64,000 nucleotides of DNA, from contig JACRBJ010000016.1 of the NCBI GenBank assembly GCA_016234555.1, positions 25,026 to 89,025 of the forward strand. Reading direction: 5' to 3'. Source of the stretch: Chloroflexota bacterium. Its GTDB lineage: Bacteria; Chloroflexota; Anaerolineae; Anaerolineales; Villigracilaceae. The translations under genes and the position numbers were made by a program. Below, one piece after another: positions 26,003 through 32,692 of this stretch (position 1 is its first letter; the number at the start of each line of letters is the position of its first letter). Below the pieces are notes generated by a model. It worked only from the letters and a program-made list of their open reading frames with translations. It was not told the origin of the DNA and made no database searches.

Positions 26003-26080
26003 TGTCAGACAATTTCCATTACAAAATTAGTACTTGAAAATCAATGTGAAATATGGTACAAATATATAAACGTCAGACGA
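26001..26080 (+). promoter_or_regulatory. Promoter and two GTCAGAC operator-like sites before the second gntR gene
   Basis: TTGAAA (26034-26039), a 17-base spacer and TACAAA (26057-26062) form a promoter. ATGTCAGACAAT lies upstream (26002-26013) and ACGTCAGACGAC straddles the start region (26070-26081). Both match the core of the palindrome at 9898. The arrangement suggests autoregulation by a GntR protein. Confidence 0.6.
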
Positions 26081-26103
26081 CTGCCATTTGAAATACACAC
26101 ACC

Positions 26104-26835
26104 ATGCGCGTACTTCAAGCAAAGTCAATTGCAGATCAGGTAGATGAAATCCTCCTGGAACGAATTCGGAGCGGTGTGTATTTGCCTGGGAGTCGTATCC
26201 CTTCGGAAAGTGAATTGTCTGACGAATTGGGGGTCAGCCGAGCCACAGTCCGTACTGTCCTTGCAAAACTTGCCGCCAATGGATTTATCATCCGCAAACA
26301 GGGGGATGGGACATACGTCAATGAGCACGTGCATCGTGCAAGCGCACACTTTGGCAATCTGTGGGATTTGACCGAGTTGATCGCAGGCAACGGTTACAAC
26401 CCGTCCATTCGATTGATTTCCATGACACAACGTCCCGCCACCGAAGAGGAGGCTCTTGTCCTGGCGATGGAAACAGGCGGGGAACTGATCTGCCTGCGAC
26501 GGTTGTTCTACGCCGACCAGCGGGCGGTCATTTTGGCTAATAACGTGATTCCCTTTTCATTACTACGCGAGCCGATTGACAATCTCGACGGTGGATTGCA
26601 TATTCGAGAAATCTTCGACCAGTATTTTCATCAAAAGATTGCCTTTGTTCTGACCAACATCCGCTCGACGGTGATGAGCGCCGAAATACAGCAAATTTTT
26701 GGTGGCGAAGCGGGCAGACCCATCCTGCAATTGCAGACAACTTTTTACGAGAAAAATAACCTGCCCCTCGCCTTGGGTGTGAACATCTTTGACGATTCGT
26801 TTTTACACTTGAGTTTGGCACAGGCGTGGAATTGA
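26104..26835 (+). CDS. GntR-family regulator, HutC/UTRA type (second copy)
   Basis: The 243-residue product has an N-terminal winged helix (RIPSESELSDELGVSRATVRTVLAKLAANGFIIRKQGDGTYV in the first 75 residues) and a UTRA effector domain that ends with NIFDDSFLHLSL. It differs clearly from the regulator at 13501. It heads the second nucleoside transporter operon and its promoter carries GTCAGAC sites, so it probably controls purine uptake and itself. No good ribosome site is visible before the ATG. A terminator overlaps its 3' end, so downstream genes may depend partly on read-through. Confidence 0.9.
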   Translation: MRVLQAKSIADQVDEILLERIRSGVYLPGSRIPSESELSDELGVSRATVRTVLAKLAANGFIIRKQGDGTYVNEHVHRASAHFGNLWDLTELIAGNGYNPSIRLISMTQRPATEEEALVLAMETGGELICLRRLFYADQRAVILANNVIPFSLLREPIDNLDGGLHIREIFDQYFHQKIAFVLTNIRSTVMSAEIQQIFGGEAGRPILQLQTTFYEKNNLPLALGVNIFDDSFLHLSLAQAWN

Positions 26836-26848
26836 CCCGCCTGTTTTT
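26820..26848 (+). terminator. Terminator overlapping the 3' end of the second gntR gene
   Basis: ACAGGCG (26820-26826) pairs with CGCCTGT (26838-26844), followed by TTTTAT. The left arm is inside the coding sequence. Confidence 0.65.
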
Positions 26849-26892
26849 ATTCCACCGCAATTGAACCCCACCCTGAGGAGGACGATCTCCCG

Positions 26893-28032
26893 ATGCAACA
26901 AAAACTAGGTTCCCTTTTCGACGCCCTCTTGCCAGTGATTGCCACGCTTGCCGCGCTTGCCGTAGGAGCCGTGATGCTCCTGTTTCTGAAAGTCAACCCC
27001 ATCGAGGCATATGCCGCGCTTTGGGATGGCGCTTTTGGCAGCACCAATGCCTTCGCCGAGACCCTGGTCAAAGCGACGCCCCTGCTTTTGGTTGCACTGG
27101 GAATCTGCATCTCGTTTCGCGGTGACGTGATCAACATCGGCGGTGAAGGGCAGATGATCATCGGCGCGATTCTGGCAACCTGGGTGGGTTTGAACTTCAC
27201 CGGGTTGCCGGGCTGGCTGACAATTACCCTCGCCATGCTGGCGGGATTTTTGGGTGGAGCAATTTGGGGCGGTATTCCAGGGGTGCTCAAGGCTTATTTC
27301 AGAGTCAATGAAATTCTAAGCACTGTGATGATGAACGCCATCGCGGTGCAGTTGATGAACTTTCTCCTGCGGGGTCCGATGATCGATCCTGCGCAGGCTG
27401 AACTGGCTTCGCAGATTCCGCAGACTGCCCGTCTCGAAGAAATCTTCCGCCTGCCTCGCCTGGCGCCGACCCGGTTACATCTCGGCGCGTTGATCGCGGT
27501 CATCCTCGCCATTTTGGTTTACATTCTTTTGTGGCGTACCACGCTTGGGTATCGCATCCGCGCGGTGGGACAGAACCCGCACGCCTCGCGTTATGCCGGC
27601 ATGAAGGTCCAGCGTTACATGGTGATTGCCCTGCTGCTCAGTGGGGCGTTTGCAGGGCTGGCCGGCGCGACGCAGGTCTTCGGCGTCAACTACCGCATGA
27701 TCACGGACGGCTCCTCTTCTGGCTTTACAGGCAGCGCGGGATTCAACGGCATTGTCGCCGCTTTGTTTGGACAGTTGCACCCGCTTTGGTCGATCCCCGC
27801 TTCGATTTTGTTTGGTGCGCTCCTCGTCGGTGCAAACAAGATGCAGCGCATCGTACAGGTCCCCTCGGCTTTGATCATTGCCCTGAACGGCCTGGTTGTG
27901 GTCTTCGTGGTCAGCAGTGAAATCATTCGAAGGAGGCGGCAGCGCCGGCGTGAGGCAGTCGCCAAACGTGAGGATGAAGTCCCACCGCCAGCGGTGGATA
28001 AATCAATTCAACAAGGGGAGGCAGGCTCATGA
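26893..28032 (+). CDS. Nucleoside ABC transporter permease (second transporter, subunit 1)
   Basis: The 379-residue protein is paralogous to the permease at 23862: SFRGDVINIGGEGQMIIGAI, YFRVNEILSTVMMNAIAVQLMN (in part) and LLLSGAFAGLAGA are the matching words. A highly charged tail (RRRRQRRREAVAKRED) follows the last membrane segment. GAGGAGGA lies upstream of the ATG. It overlaps the next permease by four bases. Confidence 0.92.
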   Translation: MQQKLGSLFDALLPVIATLAALAVGAVMLLFLKVNPIEAYAALWDGAFGSTNAFAETLVKATPLLLVALGICISFRGDVINIGGEGQMIIGAILATWVGLNFTGLPGWLTITLAMLAGFLGGAIWGGIPGVLKAYFRVNEILSTVMMNAIAVQLMNFLLRGPMIDPAQAELASQIPQTARLEEIFRLPRLAPTRLHLGALIAVILAILVYILLWRTTLGYRIRAVGQNPHASRYAGMKVQRYMVIALLLSGAFAGLAGATQVFGVNYRMITDGSSSGFTGSAGFNGIVAALFGQLHPLWSIPASILFGALLVGANKMQRIVQVPSALIIALNGLVVVFVVSSEIIRRRRQRRREAVAKREDEVPPPAVDKSIQQGEAGS

Positions 28033-28961
28033 TTTCAGACCTTTTTTCCGTCACTGTTTTGATCGGTATTCTTGCTTCCGGGATTCGCCTCTCCACCCCA
28101 TATTTGTTTGCGGCAATCGGTGAGACCTTCGGACAAAAGAGCGGTGTTTTGAATCTCGGAGTTGAAGGGCAAATGCTTTTGGGAGCCTTCGCTGCTTTCT
28201 ATGTGGCTTTGACCACCGGCAACCTTTGGCTTGGTTTGCTGACCGCCATTATCGTCGGTGCGTTGATGGGATTGGCGATGGCGTATGTTACCGTCAACCT
28301 GCATGCAGAGCAGGGCATCAGCGGCATCGGTTTTTATCTCTTCGGTTTGGGCATGAGCGACCTACTCTTCCAAAAGTTGATGGGAACCGTGGAAACGGTC
28401 AAGGGTTTTCCTGAAATTTATATTCCTGTTTTGAGTGATATCCCCGGTATCGGAAAAATTTTCTTTAGCCAGAACATCCTGGTTTATTTTGCGTATCTTC
28501 TCGTTCCCCTGGCGTGGTTTGTGTTGAATAAGACTACACTTGGGTTGAAGATCCGCTCCGTGGGTGAGAACCCGGATGCAGCAGATTCGCTTGGCGTCAG
28601 CGTGGCTCGCGTCCGCTACTTCACCATCATACTCGGTGGCATTCTCTCCGGGATTGCAGGCGCATCCCTGTCCATCGCCTTATTGAACGTCTTTCAGCAG
28701 AACATGACCAGCGGACTTGGTTTCATTGCGGTGGCGCTGGTGTACTTTGGCGCGTGGCGCCCCATCGGTGTTTTGGGTGGCGCGTTGCTTTTTAGTTTGA
28801 TCAACTCATTGCAATTATGGATACAGGTGTTGAGCATCCCCATCCCGTCTGACCTTGCGGTGATGATGCCTTACGTGGTCACGATTTTAGTATTGGTTGC
28901 AACCGTGTCGAAAGTCCGAGCCCCGTCTGCGTTATCGAAACCCTTTGAGCGAGGCGATTAA
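28029..28961 (+). CDS. Nucleoside ABC transporter permease (second transporter, subunit 2)
   Basis: The 310-residue product matches the permease at 24989 in order and motifs (AAIGETFGQKSGVLNLGVEGQMLLG, VGENPDAADSLGVSV in part). The ATGA overlap with the preceding gene indicates coupled translation. The second transporter thus has the order permease, permease, binding protein, ATPase, unlike the first. Confidence 0.92.
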   Translation: MISDLFSVTVLIGILASGIRLSTPYLFAAIGETFGQKSGVLNLGVEGQMLLGAFAAFYVALTTGNLWLGLLTAIIVGALMGLAMAYVTVNLHAEQGISGIGFYLFGLGMSDLLFQKLMGTVETVKGFPEIYIPVLSDIPGIGKIFFSQNILVYFAYLLVPLAWFVLNKTTLGLKIRSVGENPDAADSLGVSVARVRYFTIILGGILSGIAGASLSIALLNVFQQNMTSGLGFIAVALVYFGAWRPIGVLGGALLFSLINSLQLWIQVLSIPIPSDLAVMMPYVVTILVLVATVSKVRAPSALSKPFERGD

Positions 28962-29062
28962 TCCATGAAAAGGAGGTGGTGTACCGCTTGAGCGAAAGTT
29001 GCTTTTCAGGAGTTTGAATGTCGAGCAAAAACCGTCCATTTATAAAATCAAGGAGAAGAATG

Positions 29063-30058
29063 ATGAAAAAAGTTTTTTGGTTCGTACTCACCCTGGCTTT
29101 GGTTTTGAGTGCTTGTGCAGCCCCTGCTACTGAGGCGCCCTCCCCTGCTAAAACTGGACCCTTCCGCGTAGCCGTCGTTATGCCCAGCGCCACCACTGAT
29201 CTGGCGTTCGGCCAGTCGATGTATGATGCCCTCGTCGCGGTTCAGAATGAAATGGGTAAAGACAAGTTTGAATTTGTCTATTCTGAGGGCATGTTTGTCG
29301 TGGATGATGCCGCTGCCGCCATCCGTGACTATGCCACCCAGGGCTATGACCTGATCATTGCCCACGGCTCCCAGTACGGCTCCTCCCTGCAGGAAATTGC
29401 ACCCGACTTCCCCGAGACCAGTTTTGCCTGGGGAACCACGGTGGATACCTTTGGTCTGCCCAATGTCTTTGCGTATGAGGCGCTTTCTCAGGAGGGCGGC
29501 TATGTGAACGGCGTGCTGGCTGCGAAACTCACCAAGAGTAAGGTGATTGGCGTTGTGGGTCCCATCGAGACCGGCGATGCCAAGTTATACGTCGACGGAT
29601 TCAAGGCCGGCGTTGCGGCGACCGACCCCGCGGTTCAGGTCAATGTCAATTACATTGGCTCCTTCTCTGATGTTGCCCTTGCCTCTGAAGCTGCAACCAC
29701 TCACATTGCTGCAGGCGCTGATGTCTTGACAGGTTCCGCCCAAATGGTCGTTGGTGCAATCGGTAAGGCTGAAGAAGCTGGTGCCCTGTGGTTTGGCACC
29801 CAGTCTAACCAGGCTTCCCTCGCGCCCAAGATTGTGGTCGCCAGCCAGGTGTACCACTGGGAAGTCATGCTCAAGGAAATGATTGGTCTGATTCAAGGTG
29901 GTACCCTCGGTGGTCAGTCCTTCTCTGCCAACCTCGCCAACGGCGGACAGGTCATCGAATTCAATGATGGCTATGCCCTGCCAGATGATGCCAAAGCCCT
30001 CGCTGATGAAACCATCAAGGGTATTATCGACGGAACCATCACCATCACCCTGCCGTAG
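29063..30058 (+). CDS. BMP-family nucleoside-binding lipoprotein (second transporter)
   Basis: Of the ATGATG pair at 29060 I prefer 29063, seven bases after AGGAG. The short signal ends in a VLSAC lipobox, followed by a brief Ala/Pro linker and a BMP domain (FRVAVVMPSATTDLAFGQSMYDAL, TQGYDLIIAHGSQYG in parts). It is shorter than the first BMP protein and lacks its cysteine cluster, so the two may bind different purines. A strong extra AAAAGGAGGTGGT occurs about 80 bases upstream. A GC-rich stem-loop follows before the ATPase gene. Confidence 0.92.
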   Translation: MKKVFWFVLTLALVLSACAAPATEAPSPAKTGPFRVAVVMPSATTDLAFGQSMYDALVAVQNEMGKDKFEFVYSEGMFVVDDAAAAIRDYATQGYDLIIAHGSQYGSSLQEIAPDFPETSFAWGTTVDTFGLPNVFAYEALSQEGGYVNGVLAAKLTKSKVIGVVGPIETGDAKLYVDGFKAGVAATDPAVQVNVNYIGSFSDVALASEAATTHIAAGADVLTGSAQMVVGAIGKAEEAGALWFGTQSNQASLAPKIVVASQVYHWEVMLKEMIGLIQGGTLGGQSFSANLANGGQVIEFNDGYALPDDAKALADETIKGIIDGTITITLP

Positions 30059-30073
30059 TTTTTTGTAACCCCG

Positions 30074-30104
30074 GCTCTGTCGGGGGCTTAGCCCCCGACA
30101 GAGC
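30074..30104 (+). terminator. Intercistronic stem-loop after the second BMP gene
   Basis: Fourteen perfect base pairs (GCTCTGTCGGGGGC with its complement) close on TTA. There is no T run, which fits mRNA stabilisation better than termination. Confidence 0.75.
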
Positions 30105-30121
30105 GTTCTAGTTATTTTAGG

Positions 30122-31681
30122 ATGGCACCCATGAGCGAAACCGACAAACTCCCCTCCGGACGAACTCGCATCCACAGTCTGGAGATGCGCGGCATCACCA
30201 AGCGATTTCCTGGTGTGCTTGCCAGCGACCACGTTGACTTCGACGTGAAGTCCGGTGAGGTCCATGCCTTGCTGGGCGAAAACGGTGCGGGCAAAAGCAC
30301 GTTGATGAAGATCCTCTATGGGTTGTACCATCCCGACGAGGGTGAGATTCTGTTGAACGGCAAACCCGTTAGAATTTCATCTCCAACGGATTCAATTAAC
30401 CTTGGCATTGGCATGATTCACCAACACTTCATGCTTGTGCCGACCCTGACCGTCGCGGAAAATGTCGCGCTGGGATTGCCATCCTCCCGCGGCTTGCTGA
30501 CAGACCTTGATCGTGTCTCGAAGCGCATTGTCGAACTGGCTGATATTTACGGCTTGCGAATGGACCCATCTGCCTACGTCTGGCAGTTGTCGGTGGGACA
30601 GCAACAGCGCGTCGAGATTATCAAGGCTTTGTATCGCGGCGCGGCTTTGCTCATCCTCGATGAACCGACTGCCGTCCTCACCCCACAGGAAGTGGATGAA
30701 TTATTCGCCATTATGAAGCAGATGGTGAAAGATGGTCACGGACTCGTTTTCATCTCGCATAAACTGCATGAAGTGGTCGAAATCAGTAATCGTGTATCTG
30801 TGTTGCGCGACGGACGTATGATCGGCACACGACCTACTTCTGAGATTACCAAGCAGGTGCTTGCCAACTGGATGGTCGGACGTGAAGTCGGCTTCACTCC
30901 TGATCGCGGACAGGTACAATGTGGTTCTCCCCGCTTACAGGTCAAGAATGTCTCCTGTGGCAGTGACCGTGGCACACCCGGCTTGCGTGGCGTCAGTCTT
31001 GAAGTTTGCTCGGGAGAGATCTTGGGTATTGCGGGCGTTTCAGGAAATGGTCAGCGCGAACTCGCGGAGACGATTGCCGGGCTTCGCAAGGTGACAGGTG
31101 GACAGGTCTTGCTGGAAGATCAGGATGTGACTAATCTTCCGCCTGCTGAATTGACCGAACGAATGCTTTCCTACATCCCCGAAGAGCGCATGCGCGACGG
31201 GATGATCAAGGAATTTACCGTTGCTGAAAACATGGTCTTGCGCGAACACCACAAGGCTCCGTATTCACGCTATGGTTTTCTCAACCTCGGCGAGATTTCG
31301 CGTCACTCCGATGAACTCATCAAACAATTCCGCGTCAAGACTCCCTCGCGCGAGACCCGTGCCAAGAATCTTTCAGGCGGCAATATCCAGAAGATCGTTT
31401 TGGCGCGTGAAATTTTCCGCACCCCACGAGTTATCATTGCTGCCCAGCCCACCCGCGGACTGGACATCGGCGCGACGGAATATGTCCGCGAGCAGTTGCT
31501 TGAACAGCGCCGCAAGGGTGTGGCGGTCATGCTGATTTCAGAAGACCTCGATGAAATCCTCGCGCTTTCGGATCGAATTGCAGTTCTCTACGAGGGGCAG
31601 GTCATGGACATTGTCCCGCGTGAGAATGCCACTCCGGAAAAACTCGGCTTGCTTATGGCAGGCGTTCATCCGGACGGGTAG
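30122..31681 (+). CDS. Nucleoside ABC transporter ATPase with two nucleotide-binding domains (second transporter)
   Basis: The 519-residue product parallels the ATPase at 22283: GENGAGKST and LSVGQQQRVEIIKALYRGA in the first domain, a degenerate GVSGNGQRELAE and NLSGGNIQKIVLAREIFRTP in the second. It energises the second nucleoside importer. The start lies 18 bases after the stem-loop with a weak GGATGG region upstream. It could begin at ATG 30131 instead, which would change only three residues. Confidence 0.92.
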   Translation: MAPMSETDKLPSGRTRIHSLEMRGITKRFPGVLASDHVDFDVKSGEVHALLGENGAGKSTLMKILYGLYHPDEGEILLNGKPVRISSPTDSINLGIGMIHQHFMLVPTLTVAENVALGLPSSRGLLTDLDRVSKRIVELADIYGLRMDPSAYVWQLSVGQQQRVEIIKALYRGAALLILDEPTAVLTPQEVDELFAIMKQMVKDGHGLVFISHKLHEVVEISNRVSVLRDGRMIGTRPTSEITKQVLANWMVGREVGFTPDRGQVQCGSPRLQVKNVSCGSDRGTPGLRGVSLEVCSGEILGIAGVSGNGQRELAETIAGLRKVTGGQVLLEDQDVTNLPPAELTERMLSYIPEERMRDGMIKEFTVAENMVLREHHKAPYSRYGFLNLGEISRHSDELIKQFRVKTPSRETRAKNLSGGNIQKIVLAREIFRTPRVIIAAQPTRGLDIGATEYVREQLLEQRRKGVAVMLISEDLDEILALSDRIAVLYEGQVMDIVPRENATPEKLGLLMAGVHPDG

Positions 31682-31725
31682 GTCTGAAACCTGCCCCAAC
31701 AAAATAATAATCCATCGGTTCGGTG

Positions 31726-31750
31726 GTCGTGGCGCGGCATGCGCCACGGC
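31726..31750 (+). other. GC-rich hairpin in the leader of the xanthine-dehydrogenase-type operon
   Basis: GTCGTGGCGC (31726-31735) pairs with GCGCCACGGC (31741-31750) around GGCAT, with one G-U pair. It sits about 60 bases before the FAD-subunit gene. Function is unknown, and no molybdenum-cofactor riboswitch pattern is evident. Confidence 0.4.
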
Positions 31751-31809
31751 GTTGGGTTGCCAAATCCCATCGAAAAGTTCCGCCGCCCAGTCAAGAAAGG
31801 ACACCACTT

Positions 31810-32682
31810 ATGAACCTTTGGCAGGAATACAAAAGACCCTCGTCTGTTATGGAGGCAGTTCAAGCCCTCGTATCGGCGTCGGGCCCCGCCATGCCCATTG
31901 CAGGCGGAACAGATTTATTACTCGACTTGAAACAGGGACGCCATGCCCCTGTTCACACGCTGGTTGATTTAACTTTCGTCACAGAGATGAAGTCGCTCGA
32001 ATTGAGAGGGAATGAGCTTTTCATCGGTGCGGCTGTCGCAGTCAACCGTGCTGCCACCGACCCGCTGGTTGGGACGCACGCCCAGGCTTTGGTCGAAGCC
32101 TGTAACTTGATCGCCGGACCGCAGGTCCGCAACACCGCCACCATCGGGGGAAACGTGGCGCATGCCCTCCCCGCCGCTGACGGAACCATCGCCCTGACCG
32201 CTCTCGACGCCCAGGCGGAAGTCGCCAGCCCGGCTGGGACTCGCCGAATGCCGTTCACTACTCTCTTTGCTGGTCCCGGTAAATCGGCAATCAATAAAAA
32301 AGAAGAGATCATCGTCGGCTTTTACCTGCCCCAGCTCAAGAAGGGACAGGCTTCCTGCTTCAAGCGCATCATGCGACCGCAGGGAGTTGCCCTTCCCATT
32401 CTGAACTGTTCGGTCTGGCTTGAACGCGAAAAGGATGTCGTCAAGGATATTCACATCGCGGTTGGCCCCGGCGGTTCGACCCCATTCCGCGCCATCGAAG
32501 CAGAAGCTTTCCTGCGCGGGAAACCCCTCAACGAAGAAAATTTCAACCGCACACTAGAGTCCCTGCTTGGTCAGGCCAAGTTCCGTACCAGTGCCCGTCG
32601 CGCCAGTGCAGACTATCGCAGGCACATCGTTGGCGGATTGTTCAAAGACGTATTGGATACCGCCTGGAAACGGGCAGAATAG
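31810..32682 (+). CDS. FAD-binding subunit of a xanthine-dehydrogenase-type molybdenum hydroxylase
   Basis: Starting at ATG 31810 the product has 290 residues, normal for CoxM/XdhB/YgfM-type subunits. The FAD-binding words are AGGTDLLLDLK near residue 32 and TIGGNVAHALPAADG near 110, followed by the CO-dehydrogenase flavoprotein C-terminal domain. It passes electrons from the iron-sulfur part of the next gene product to NAD or another acceptor. The gene is 10 bases upstream of the fused large subunit and corresponds to ygfM beside xdhD in E. coli. Confidence 0.92.
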   Translation: MNLWQEYKRPSSVMEAVQALVSASGPAMPIAGGTDLLLDLKQGRHAPVHTLVDLTFVTEMKSLELRGNELFIGAAVAVNRAATDPLVGTHAQALVEACNLIAGPQVRNTATIGGNVAHALPAADGTIALTALDAQAEVASPAGTRRMPFTTLFAGPGKSAINKKEEIIVGFYLPQLKKGQASCFKRIMRPQGVALPILNCSVWLEREKDVVKDIHIAVGPGGSTPFRAIEAEAFLRGKPLNEENFNRTLESLLGQAKFRTSARRASADYRRHIVGGLFKDVLDTAWKRAE

Positions 32683-32692
32683 GATTAATGGT

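Noticed and set aside
31682..31809. Molybdenum-cofactor riboswitch before the hydroxylase operon
   Set aside because: Only one simple hairpin is present; the multi-stem pattern of that riboswitch was not found.
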